Of a DNA stretch of 23,014 bases, positions 17,601 to 23,014 are shown in pieces; positions within the stretch are counted from its first letter, which is position 1; each line of letters opens with the position of its first letter. The notes beneath the pieces were generated by a model. That model did not search any database. It was not told the DNA's origin and saw nothing but the letters and a program-made list of their open reading frames with translations. This DNA is from Dunaliella salina (Eukaryota; Chlorophyta; Chlorophyceae; Chlamydomonadales; Dunaliellaceae), in NCBI GenBank assembly GCA_002284615.2, contig MU070411.1, positions 12,712 through 35,725 on the forward strand. The letters are read 5' to 3'. Made by a program: the position numbers and the translations under genes.

Positions 17601-18289
17601 CATTATTGTTGGGCCAAACAAAAGTCGCTGACTTTGAGTTCCATGCTTTTGTCGCACAGGGGAGGAGGTGCCAGCCAAGCCACCGTCCCTTACAGTGGCG
17701 GGATTCTATAAGCGCATCCAGAATGACTCTGTGCTGCGAGCTGCACGTGCTGATCGAGTGGGGCTTGGCAAAGAGTTGCACCTCGCTGCTCAGCAGAGGC
17801 CCTTGTCAGAGTCTTTCTCGGGCTTGATGGAGGTAAGGAACCTTGCTTGTATCAGTACGTTTTGCGCAAGGTTGGCAAGATGGTGCAGGGAGCTCCTAAA
17901 TCATGGAACTCCTGATTTGCTACATCATGAAGCCTAAGTGATGATGGATGTAAGCACCATGAGGCTATTAATGTGCTAACAATGTGCTTTGTGCAAGATT
18001 GGCAAAGATGTTTGGAGAGGATTTGGAGAGCAACTGGGTGGGTGTTTGGACTTGGGTTGCCAAGGTGCTTGAGAAGCAAGCTTGAGAAACTGAATAATCT
18101 CGCGTTTGCCTATCTCCAACCAACACACCTGCACCTTTGATGGCATGCTGTACCTCTGATGGCATGCTACTGCAGATGATACTCTTTGGGCTGGAGGAAG
18201 CGTGGGGAGGCACAAAGGAAGCGCAGACTGCTGCACGGATGCAGAAGATGGCGCAAGGAATCAGCGGCGGTATAGAGCTCAACACATGA
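4014..18289 (+). CDS. Split gene, 8 visible exons, 5'-partial; conserved-looking protein of unknown function
   Basis: Joined exons 4014-4104, 9024-9081, 9508-9627, 10165-10309, 15515-15576, 15854-15986, 17660-17832 and 18176-18289 give 896 nt. After two leading bases this is 298 codons including TGA, with every junction in phase. Introns are 4919, 426, 537, 5205, 277, 1673 and 343 nt; all are GT-AG except the sixth (GC-AG). The product is soluble, with no membrane segment or signal peptide visible. It is rich in predicted helices: an FELLEIIVRMAIGKF stretch, an FDEFIEPNLP stretch, an FRRNRLY motif, and a LAFFDFVEALARLSEVLSPP stretch near the middle. From memory this order of motifs occurs in uncharacterised, repeat-like helical proteins of flagellated protists and algae; that is recollection, not a search. 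The N-terminus and start codon lie outside the window or are lost. Function is unknown. I am confident it is a gene and not confident of its family. Confidence 0.8.
4279..4310 (+). repeat. Terminal-repeat-like motif, left
   Basis: TAGGTGCGCCATTATGGGCAG is close to the reverse complement of 6990-7012 (CTGCCAGTTATGGCGCACGC). It has the same layout as the foldback-element ends at 8564-8584 and 8633-8652. It likely marks one boundary of an inserted block in intron 1. Confidence 0.5.
4625..4766 (+). repeat. 142-bp direct repeat, left copy
   Basis: It is nearly identical to 6844-6983. Both begin ACTAAGCTCTAACAGGTCTG and end GCAATACAGAGAACTGAGTG. The pair encloses about 2.1 kb with a minisatellite and a broken coding region. 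The copies could be terminal repeats of one element or a duplicated subterminal region. Confidence 0.8.
5267..5870 (+). repeat. 53-bp minisatellite
   Basis: The regular units start at 5512, 5565, 5618, 5671 and 5724 (exactly 53 bp apart), then drift (5771, 5828). The unit runs GCATGCCAGCAAGGCACCTG, a short spacer, then CCTGCTCAGCAAGAGCATAA and GCACA. Degenerate units extend back to about 5267. Because 53 is not a multiple of 3, the open frames over it (for example 5620-5841) rotate phase and are not evidence of a gene. Confidence 0.85.
6104..6514 (-). pseudogene. C-terminal part of a broken coding region (element-borne?)
   Basis: Read on the minus strand it gives about 136 codons ending at TCA (6104-6106). 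It follows directly from an Ala-coding phase of the trinucleotide tract and includes SAKQQLAAWKKLRGELQLQ and FSKKVARNLAKWEQQQSK, a basic helical region with protein-like composition. Upstream on the same strand, 6617-6832 encodes GGLGYPFPRLPDDFDEELQR and then a stop. A third phase (6511-6804) carries a Ser/Arg/Asp-rich run and polyGln. The plausible protein is thus spread over three phases, which suggests frameshifts around the repeat. It sits between the 142-bp direct repeats, so it may be a decayed transposon protein. Function is not recognised. Confidence 0.4.
6514..6560 (+). repeat. (CTG)n trinucleotide tract
   Basis: About 15 uninterrupted CTG units (CAG on the minus strand). It lies inside the broken minus-strand coding region and separates frames encoding polyGln, polySer or polyAla. 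Confidence 0.95.
6617..6832 (-). pseudogene. N-terminal-side fragment of the same broken coding region
   Basis: This minus-strand frame is Pro/Gly/Arg-rich and ends GGLGYPFPRLPDDFDEELQR before TAG. The PFPRLPDDFDEEL stretch looks like genuine protein. Just beyond it a +1 shift enters SGSSRDSSSRDSGSDSQRR and polyGln. This is consistent with one ancestral frame disrupted by indels. Confidence 0.3.
6844..6983 (+). repeat. 142-bp direct repeat, right copy
   Basis: This is the partner of 4625-4766. It abuts the left arm of the foldback element directly at 6985. A more diverged partial copy (CACACATCTCAC, CCTCCAGGAACCCC, ACACAGAAT) lies at about 10978-11030 in intron 4. Confidence 0.8.
7528..7546. 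repeat. Palindrome in foldback centre, copy 1
   Basis: CCCAACCGAATCGGTTGGG is a perfect 9-bp palindrome around a single A. It is followed by a GGACTTTGGGCGGGAATTCC-like block that recurs in copy 2. Confidence 0.85.
7698..7712. repeat. Palindrome in foldback centre, copy 2
   Basis: CAACCGAATCGGTTG recurs 168-170 bp after copy 1, with shared downstream sequence (GGATTTTGGACGGGAAT, then CATAAGACTTTG). The centre of the element therefore contains a tandem duplication of roughly 170 bp, diverged. Confidence 0.75.
8564..8652. repeat. Paired termini / hairpin at right end of foldback element
   Basis: GTGCACCCCAACTGGCACTT (8564-8583) pairs with AAGTGCCAGTTGGGTTGCAC (8633-8652), leaving a 49-nt spacer. 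The second half is an extra, inverted terminus beyond the element end. It may be the left-over end of another family member. Confidence 0.75.
9024..9081 (+). CDS. Exon 2 of the split gene
   Basis: The acceptor is TGTGCTTTCAG ending at 9023 and the donor is AAA|GTAAGT at 9082. One base finishes the Arg codon, followed by 19 codons reading FELLEIIVRMAIGKFIAPK, an amphipathic helix with aromatic and basic positions. It ends in phase 0. Both borders match consensus closely and the phase fits both neighbours. Confidence 0.85.
9508..9627 (+). CDS. Exon 3 of the split gene
   Basis: The acceptor is CTTCACACAG ending at 9507 and the donor is AAG|GTGCTG at 9628. It has 40 codons in phase 0, starting VISDVSDSVALLFDEF and ending NDFRRNRLYCK. 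An upstream AG at 9480 would add nine codons in frame (VCTNMSFTQ), so the start is slightly uncertain. The shorter form is preferred because it continues the helix of exon 2 without an unrelated insert. Confidence 0.85.
10165..10309 (+). CDS. Exon 4 of the split gene
   Basis: The acceptor is TGTTCCACCAG ending at 10164 and the donor is CACAG|GTGCGT at 10310. It has 48 codons plus one base. It begins EMEMEVVRHWDLLQAMFKLY and contains FWVEHWIALLES, two tryptophan-rich helices. It ends in phase 1, matching the exon at 15515, which supplies the other two bases of a Val codon. A 5.2-kb repeat-filled intron follows. Confidence 0.85.
10978..11030 (+). repeat. Diverged fragment of the 142-bp repeat
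   Basis: GTCACACATCTCAC then CCTCCAGGAACCCC then CAGAATGC follow the order of the second half of 4625-4766. It lies just beside copy B of the 1.1-kb repeat. Confidence 0.45.
11090..12262 (-). repeat. 1.1-kb dispersed repeat, copy B (inverted), within intron 4
   Basis: The reverse complement matches 2640-3720 in order, with the end CCGGCAG...ATCACCCATTTTTGCCAC at about 11100-11165 and the other end near the GCTGAGAGTCAGCC block at about 12250. Divergence is substantial with indels, so the two insertions are old. The pair sits about 8 kb apart in opposite directions. Confidence 0.75.
12961..13136 (+). repeat. Interrupted CAG/GCA tract with periodic GCGCCAGTGTCAGC
   Basis: CAG runs are interrupted by GCGCCAGTGTCAGC at 12997, 13042 and 13075, and by a variant at 13114. 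One frame (12889-13305) reads as Ala runs separated by PVS, another as Gln runs. The regular interruptions suggest block duplication. It lies inside intron 4 and I see no supporting splice context for an exon. Confidence 0.85.
13281..13294 (+). repeat. Poly(C) run
   Basis: A run of about 14 C preceded by CCCCCTT. It is a low-complexity tract just downstream of the CAG region. Confidence 0.8.
13424..14440 (-). mobile_element. ~1-kb element remnant with AGCGCTATAT-rich ends
   Basis: Clusters of the palindromic ATATAGCGCTATAT motif occur at 13424-13490 and 14388-14435 and bound a 0.9-kb interior. That interior carries the minus-strand ORF 13820-14242 with a zinc-finger-like signature. The layout suggests a decayed DNA transposon. 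Exact ends and a target-site duplication are not resolved. Confidence 0.4.
13820..14242 (-). CDS. ORF with BED-like zinc-finger signature, transposon-associated (partial)
   Basis: This 140-codon minus-strand frame contains CKMCKADLSPANPS followed by NNRHKC, i.e. C-x2-C-x15-H-x-C. It is preceded by basic, Trp-containing sequence (AWSERLVAKIKPECGG). That spacing and the ANPS context resemble BED-type zinc fingers found at the start of hAT-like transposases. No transposase catalytic part follows: the frame ends after a Ser/Glu-rich tail. It is therefore probably a fragment or an internal exon of a dead element. It could also be chance; the identification rests on a short motif. Confidence 0.3.
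   Translation of the reverse strand: MKAGNPLKDLCRGRLKPADQHKKLTMGGEKAWSERLVAKIKPECGGLCVLECKMCKADLSPANPSEANNRHKCTSAGGHLGGKGGLHWPAQRQVLASKIATFSEPQPKVVLLDCSAEESTPGGKVQTLDVWEWKTEQIRF
14444..14470. repeat. 9-bp inverted repeat
   Basis: ACCAATCCC (14444-14452) and GGGATTGGT (14462-14470) form a perfect stem with a 9-nt loop. It lies immediately beside the AGCGCTATAT cluster and may be part of that element's end. Confidence 0.7.
14611..14684 (+). repeat. (GA)n microsatellite
   Basis: A nearly pure GA run of about 70 nt, purine-only on the + strand. It generates spurious Arg/Glu and Leu/Ser frames on the two strands. Confidence 0.95.
14716..15250 (+). repeat. Minisatellite with GACGCAGCAAGTACT core
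   Basis: About ten copies of a GACGCAGCAAGTACT core alternate with AACAAGTGGGCAAAG or CACGTGGGA linkers. Spacing is irregular (about 25-55 bp). It begins right after the (GA)n tract and ends before exon 5. Minus-strand frames across it are Cys/Leu-rich artefacts. Confidence 0.85.
15515..15576 (+). CDS. Exon 5 of the split gene
   Basis: The acceptor is AAGGCACAG ending at 15514 after a T-rich run, and the donor is GAG|GTAAGG at 15577. Two bases complete Val from exon 4, followed by 20 codons reading VDELRRRQRAISLAFFDFVE. It ends in phase 0 and continues into ALARLSEVLS of the next exon. Confidence 0.85.
15644..15853 (+). repeat. Tandem copies of the exon-6 acceptor region
   Basis: Two units of about 106 and 104 bp precede exon 6. 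Each starts with a version of GCCCTTGCAAGGCTG (15644 and 15750) and ends with the TGCGYGYGCAG acceptor of the next unit. The exon itself (15854) starts GCCCTCGCGAGGCTC. The copies translate as ALARLSVMPP-like peptides before losing similarity to the exon. Confidence 0.75.
15854..15986 (+). CDS. Exon 6 of the split gene, with GC donor
   Basis: The acceptor is GCGTGCGCAG ending at 15853. It reads ALARLSEVLSPPTPTELQAM and then a Pro/Ala/Asp/Ser-rich low-complexity tail ending GTS plus one base. The donor that keeps the frame is CAG|GCAAGT, a GC-AG intron. The nearby GT at 15991 would give phase 2, which does not fit exon 7. Copies of the start of this exon lie upstream (15644, 15750) and a full copy lies downstream (16062-16195). 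Confidence 0.8.
15987..17659 (+). other. GC-AG intron 6
   Basis: This is the phase-consistent intron between exons 6 and 7. It begins GCAAGT and ends GCACAG. It contains the extra copy of exon 6 at 16062-16256. The rest (about 16260-17650) is unassigned, AT-variable sequence with three nearby copies of GTGCATGGG between 16558 and 16601. Confidence 0.7.
16062..16256 (+). pseudogene. Second copy of exon 6 (probable pseudo-exon)
   Basis: This is a direct duplicate of 15854-16048 at 208-bp spacing, including the GCAAGTGGTGG donor side and flanking intron. It encodes ALVRLSEVLSPPMPSELQAM and the same low-complexity tail, with no stop. The base pattern before it is AACGAGA instead of GCGCAG, so no AG sits directly before the first codon. 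Use as an in-phase alternative to exon 6 therefore seems blocked. Confidence 0.7.
17660..17832 (+). CDS. Exon 7 of the split gene
   Basis: The acceptor is TTGTCGCACAG ending at 17659 and the donor is GAG|GTAAGG at 17833. Two bases complete Gly from exon 6, followed by 57 codons starting EEVPAKPPSLTVAGFYKRI and ending PLSESFSGLME. It is basic and helical with no recognised catalytic motif. It ends in phase 0. Confidence 0.85.
18176..18289 (+). CDS. Terminal exon with stop codon
   Basis: The acceptor is TGCTACTGCAG ending at 18175. It has 37 codons plus TGA, starting MILFGLEEAWGGTKEAQTAA and ending GGIELNT. The phase fits exon 7, so LME continues into MILFGLEEAW as one helix. A TGTAA poly(A)-type motif lies 26 nt after the stop. 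Confidence 0.8.
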   Translation: MILFGLEEAWGGTKEAQTAARMQKMAQGISGGIELNT

Positions 18290-18314
18290 TATCCATCGCG
18301 GAGGCTTGCTGAAT

Positions 18315-18319
18315 TGTAA
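18315..18319 (+). terminator. Putative poly(A) signal TGTAA
   Basis: TGTAA lies 26 nt past the TGA of the split gene. TGTAA is the usual polyadenylation signal in chlorophycean algae. The 3' UTR would be very short, and a later signal inside repeat DNA is possible. Confidence 0.35.
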
Positions 18320-18351
18320 GGGTGTACTGCGAACTGAGGCATAGGAGGCAG

Positions 18352-18543
18352 AAAAGAAAGAAAGATTTACGCTAGCCCTTTGGCCACATGCATTAAGGAA
18401 AGAGCCCTTCATAGACTCCCACCAATAGAGCACCAATTATACACCCTGGCCACATGGGTTCAATCCAGGGACCTCCTCCATGCTGGCGCGCTCCATACGC
18501 TTGACCACGGAGCCGTAATATGACGGCAGTTGAGCTACCTCAG
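18352..18543 (-). mobile_element. tRNA-derived SINE-like element
   Basis: Read on the minus strand it opens CTGAGGTAGCTCAACTG, with an A-box match TAGCTCAACTG (18527-18537). A GGATTGAACCC B-box-like block (18456-18466) follows, one mismatch from consensus. The body ends in a CTTTCTTTCTTTTC tail. The body recurs at 82-177. A tRNA-like head, a repeated body and a simple tail are the SINE layout. A real tRNA gene is unlikely because I cannot fold the A-box to B-box region into a cloverleaf. Confidence 0.5.
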
Positions 18544-18544
18544 T

Positions 18545-20400
18545 AATCCGATTCATCAGAACATGCAGTGATTTGGGCTGAATATGCACTGATTTGGGCT
18601 TGGCAGGCTCACATTGTTTAAAATCATTGTCACCTTTTTGCCTCCAGAAATGCCTTGGAAGTTTTCCGGCCACCCTTGGGCCACCTGCGAGCTTTCCGAT
18701 GCCCCTGGGGATGGGAGGTTGGAAGACTTGAAGCTGGAAAATTGGTTATCACGCCTTGGAAAATTGGTTTAAGTTCCGGAACTGTATTCATGCAGCTTGG
18801 CATGCTGTGGTACTTTGGCAACCACAGCATCTTTTTCCGTGATGCGAACTGCCCTTTTGCAATAAATCACTCTGTGAAAGGGGGGGGGGAATTCATGCAT
18901 TAGAACTACTGTGGTTTTAGACAGGCTTCTACAGGTGACAGCAGTGTCATAATTGCTTCATAACCGATGATTCTTTATTTGTTTCAAACAGATTTCTCCT
19001 TTTGCATTCCATCATGATAAGACACTCAATCTCTGTGCTTATTGTCATGCGCCATTCCTGCCAGGATAGTCCATTGTTGCACCTGTCCTGGGCTACTGTG
19101 TCTGATGTGGAAGGAAATGATTTCTTTTCATATGGTTCACATGGTTCATATGGCTCATTTTTGCGCATGAGGTCGCTTGCAACGCTCAAGCGGCCGGTGG
19201 TGCTCCGTGTTGGATGGGGAGGTGCAAACTGATCGGCGTGTGTACTTAATGCTTGTTCTTTGCTTGCCTGGACAACATTGTACAATAAAGAGACGATCCA
19301 CTCAACCAGATGTTGATCGCTGGAAATGCTGGCAGTTGTGATCTGCACTTGGGGTGTTTGTGTGCCTGCAAACATGTAAATGCTCATAGCAAGGAGAAAA
19401 AGTTAGGACCTGCCGGTGAGGGAGAAGGGGGCAATGATGTAGCCAACAAAGGTGAAGGGGGGAGCAGTGTACACAGTAGGCAAGAATGGTCAATTTCATT
19501 GTCCTATAACATGGAAACTGTGTGCTTGTTAGAAAAGAAAGAAAGCCTACGCTGGCCAGACCAAGAGGAAAAGAGGCCCAGAGGTTACATGAAGAAGCCT
19601 TCAGTCTTAATGCACGACTGCTCGGCTGCAAATGAGGAAGGATATTTGGCAAAATATCCGAAAAAGGTGCGCAGGAAGCAAGTTGGCCACCACCGAGGGA
19701 ACCCTGACGCTGCTGTCAATGGGCCCTGTCCAGCAAACTTGAGACCCACCCCTTATCCTCACAGAATGCTATCCAACATCTCTGCAAGGGCTCCCCTCTC
19801 GCACAGGGGCCAGCTGTAGCCAGGATGTGAGCACACAGTTATGCAGACCCAAAGAGGTCAATCCACCTGTGAAAAACGTCACCGCGCAAACTTCCGGGAC
19901 CACTCCTGCACTAGCTATTCTCCTGGTAGCTCTCGATTAGCAAGGGCGCCACTCCCCGGGTTGAAGCCTGCTGTGTGCCTGTTCCTGTACCTTGAGAGAA
20001 AAAGGAAGGTTCTGTAATTTATATATGAAAACTTGCTCAGGAATGTGCATGTTGTGCTGGCCAGATGGTCTGCAAAGCCCACATCTGTGTGCGCAAAGTT
20101 TGTGTGCACGATGTTTGCACATACGCTCACCATCAAAATCACATAACGTTGCAGGTTAAAATGGGATTGAAGCCTTCAGCCATAAAGGTTGGCTGCTCAG
20201 CTTTCTCGTGAAACCAAAAGCTGCTGGGAACGATAAAGCACGCACACACATGAAGCAGGCACTACGTCACAGAAGGAAATAGTGAGGAAGCGCCTGCTCA
20301 AAAGCAATGATGCGCTCATGGGCAAAACAAAACAAGTGTCCCCAGGCAAAACAAGGCAAGTTGACTGGATTTTCATAGGTAGACCGAGTGTTCACTGAAC
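18545..20400. other. No gene recognised
   Basis: The longest frames are 18947-19387 (-, 146 codons, with an EPYEPCEPYE repeat from a GGTTCATATGGTTCACATGG-like run) and 19310-19819 (+, 169 codons). They overlap and neither shows a domain I know. A poly(G) run lies at 18882-18890. A minus-strand exon around 19135-19231 is conceivable but unsupported. Confidence 0.4.
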
Positions 20401-20416
20401 TGTGGTACAGGAGCAG

Positions 20417-20541
20417 ATTTAGATTTAGATTTTAGATTTACATTTGGGGACCTTCGGCCAGATTGTTCGACTGATCGGCCTGTGACTGGTCCTCGCCAGC
20501 CAACATAATATCCATAAGCTCAGAAATAAACAAATAAAGCT
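20417..20541 (-). mobile_element. Short retroposon with target-site duplication
   Basis: The element is flanked by TGTGGTACAGGAGCAG (20401-20416) and TGTGGTACAGGCGCAG (20542-20557), 15 of 16 bases identical. On the minus strand it ends in a simple-repeat tail of AAATCT units (TTTAGA on +, 20417-20439), as non-LTR retroposons and SINEs do. The body of about 100 bp contains CCGAAGGTCCCC. It is too short to encode anything and is either a SINE or a strongly 5'-truncated LINE end. Confidence 0.7.
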
Positions 20542-20557
20542 TGTGGTACAGGCGCAG

Positions 20558-21570
20558 AGGATACACAAAACACAAGAGATGTACAAGCCAACCAGAAGTA
20601 CACATGGAACACCTTCAGCCTTCTGCAAACTCTCCACGCTCGAGCAAGTTCAGTATGAACACCAGCCTTTATGAGATCACAGAACTGTCCGGACAAAAGT
20701 CCGGGATCAAACTCACATCCGTTTATCAATCCATACAAGCCATCTGCCCGTTTGCTCCAAGCCTTCCCCAAGCTTCAGGCACACCATTAGGCACCCTCTG
20801 ACATGACCTATATCCTCTACGCTGCGTTCAACTTGTTCATCATATTTGTCCTGTTCAAAATCGTACTGGAGATGTACATGGATAACTCTGACCCCATTTT
20901 TCCTGATGGAGCCAGACACCACTCCAGCCTTCCTGGTGTTATTTTGGTCACAGTGACCGGAGTGACTCCTGCCCTACAGACTTACCCAGGGATCGAGACT
21001 TTGGCTAGAAAAGCTGGCTGCTCAGCCTACAAGGGAGCTTGGCTGCTCACCTGAGTTTCCATCAGGTTTACACACAGGAAGCTCAGAACAAACTTAGTTG
21101 TTAACAAACAAAGCAGTAAAATTAAATTTTTGGGTTTGGCTTTGCAAAAGAGGGTACCACCCCGTACCCTACTGATCCTTGCAAACCATTCAATTGAATT
21201 TGGGAATGGCAAGACGTCACATTCGGTACGGTCACCACTGTCTACGCTGAAGCTAGGAACCAAGCTGTCAACTTGCTAACAAAGAGATCTGCAACTCCAT
21301 TCAGGAAAATCCAAAGATCACCCTTAAATATAGCAGGTGAGTGGTTGAAAGTGTCGCACAATGGACATTTGCACACGGAAGTATGCCATTAGATTCAACA
21401 GGTTTCCTCCTCTGGAAGATGCCCGCTTCACGACTTGGATATGAGAAGGATTTATCGCATAAACCTAATGTCTGAACTCAATAATGAGTGGGATGCACAC
21501 TGGTAGACACCGTGAAAGCCTCAGGTACGCGTGACGGCCCTCACAAAGGTGTGGCTCATCGATGAGGCAT
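20558..21570. other. No gene recognised
   Basis: Minus-strand frame 20520-20771 contains NGCEFDPGLLSGQFCDLIKA, which looks protein-like but has no domain I can name and runs into the retroposon. A 7-bp inverted repeat AGGGTAC/GTACCCT lies at 21151-21170. Confidence 0.35.
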
Positions 21571-21578
21571 CCCTCATT

Positions 21579-21686
21579 TGTACAGATGGGTGCTCGAGTG
21601 CTCTAGGTGGGGGCAATGCTCTTTCTTTAATGCACCATGACCGCAAATGTGCAGAGCGTAGACCTTGACCTGTACAGATGGGTGCT
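21579..21686 (+). repeat. Pair of 16-bp direct repeats, 92 bp apart
   Basis: TGTACAGATGGGTGCT occurs at 21579-21594 and 21671-21686 without mismatch. The 76-bp interval has no simple tail. It may be a target-site duplication of a small insertion or a local duplication. Confidence 0.7.
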
Positions 21687-21689
21687 GAA

Positions 21690-22900
21690 ATGAGGGGCTC
21701 CTGGATCAGGGCATGCGAGTCCATAAACATGTCACAAGGATTTCCTAACTGTCTTTTACCAGCGGTACTGGCTCTTCTGCCCGACACCAAAGCCACCCCC
21801 AGTGCTGTCTATGTGCGCTCCATCCCTGGCCGACAAGCCCAACTCGATCCAATAAACATCTCTCCTGATGACAGGGACACCCACCCTGTCTTTATGCCCC
21901 TTAATCGTTTCAGAAAGTGCAACAGCTCGACATGTTCAATGCACAGCCAGACCTGAAACTCGCCAGCCAAGAGGCCTGAACAAGAAAACACAAAGTGCTC
22001 TGCGTATGATCTGGTGTGCTACAAGTAGTAGGCACGTTGACCGCACAATCAAGCCTCTTGTCAACATGGCACATCCAGGCACAGAGCAAAGTTACAGGAA
22101 TCCTGTTTGAGCTGCCATGTCTTTTTACAGTTCAACATTTATCATAAATACCAGACATGCTCTGAACTTTCAAGGGGCTAATGTGGAGGGGAAGCTACTG
22201 GGTGTGCGGCAGTAGGAAACGACAGAGGAGAGTCTGGGCAGTGTCAAACGATGGAAGAAGAGCCCTTTGGTCGAGCCCCTATCTGGTCAAGTCGACTTGT
22301 CAGCCCAGCTGTAAGATATAAAAATAACTAAAATTGTGTTACCAGGTATGCGTTGGGTCCGAGTTTGCAAGCTACAAGCTACCAAATACTTGCATACGCG
22401 ACCAGCTTTTTGGAAGAGTGACATGTTTCATTCTTCGGTGATCATGGGCCCATGGCGGATTTGATAGCCGTTGTCACCTGAAGCCGCTCCCAATCAGGAG
22501 AAAAGTATCCTTAGTCAAAAGTCCAGGGACATCTAATGCACTTGTTTCTTTTTAAGGAAGTGTAGAACACAAATGGTGCGCAAAGTTTCTTATTCAGTAC
22601 AGATGAAGCAGCTGATTCAGTAACTCACAAGGCCTTTGTGTTTGTCTGATTTAAAACTCCTGCCCAGTTGCTCCCTCTTGGCTTCAATTCCTGGAAGTTA
22701 TGATTTGATAATTCAGGCCTCCTACTAATTAATTTGAGTCAGAGCAACATCCAAGCTGCTGTTTGAAGTGCCTGTGCTTTTTTTTGGTTACATTGCCCCA
22801 AGAAAATGGCAATTTCTCATAAGAGCCTTTGCTCGTTTATGGTCAAAAGTCAGGTTAGCCAAGTAGGTTTGAGTTAATGCCCAGCTGCAGCCAGCTAATT
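21690..22900. other. No gene recognised
   Basis: Short frames only. Nothing links to the split gene, which ends at 18289. A small CAAGTCGACTTG palindrome lies near 22288-22299. Confidence 0.45.
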
Positions 22901-22953
22901 CTGAGTATGCAGGACCTTGAATTTGGACCTTCTGAGCAACCCTGCATACTCAG
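22901..22953. repeat. 13-bp perfect inverted repeat
   Basis: CTGAGTATGCAGG (22901-22913) and CCTGCATACTCAG (22941-22953) enclose 27 nt. It could be the paired ends of a tiny element or a stem-loop. No known terminator or RNA gene is recognised. Confidence 0.8.
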
Positions 22954-23014
22954 CTTGTGCTGGAGGGTGACCCAGGGTGGGGGCCAGAAATCAAGCAAAA
23001 TCCCTGCCAGAATG

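Noticed and set aside
18440..18543. A functional tRNA gene
   Set aside because: A- and B-box-like motifs exist, but the B box has a mismatch on the same strand as the A box, the spacing is long and I could not fold a cloverleaf.
19310..19819. 169-codon + strand ORF
   Set aside because: No domain, no exon borders and competing minus-strand frames of similar length.

Overview
The window looks like nuclear DNA of a eukaryote, most likely a green alga with a repeat-rich genome and long introns. A Dunaliella-like chlorophyte is my guess. The reasons are short exons with clean GT/GC-AG borders, introns of 0.3 to 5.2 kb, abundant CAG/CTG and GA tracts, minisatellites, and a TGTAA motif just after the gene end (TGTAA is the usual green-algal poly(A) signal). 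There are no bacterial-style operons. Most open frames in this window are chance or repeat-derived.

One real gene can be reconstructed. It runs left to right on the + strand from a first visible exon at 4014-4104 to a TGA at 18287-18289. Eight exons (4014-4104, 9024-9081, 9508-9627, 10165-10309, 15515-15576, 15854-15986, 17660-17832, 18176-18289) join in phase into about 297 codons without a stop. The 5' end is missing. The product is a helical, conserved-looking cytosolic-type protein. From memory its motif order resembles uncharacterised proteins of flagellated protists and algae, but I cannot name it.

Layout: 1-2580 is non-coding with a (TG)n tract, a SINE-like fragment and a palindromic TATAC cluster. 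2640-3720 is a 1.1-kb dispersed repeat, present again in inverted orientation at about 11090-12262. 4105-9023 is a large intron filled with nested mobile DNA: a block bounded by 142-bp direct repeats (4625-4766 and 6844-6983) holding a 53-bp minisatellite and a broken minus-strand coding region, then a 1.6-kb foldback element (6985-8589) with ~460-bp inverted arms. 10310-15514 is a second large intron carrying the inverted repeat copy, a CAG tract, an element remnant with AGCGCTATAT ends and a zinc-finger-like ORF, a (GA)n tract and another minisatellite. 15577-16256 has repeated tandem duplication of an intron/exon junction. After the gene come a tRNA-derived SINE-like copy (18352-18543), a 125-bp retroposon with 16-bp target-site duplications (20417-20541), and otherwise unassigned DNA to the end.

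The main points for a second look are the serial duplication of one splice-acceptor/exon start, the GC-AG intron, a possible frameshift at the first visible exon, a possible missing conserved segment in the 5.2-kb intron, and the foldback element.
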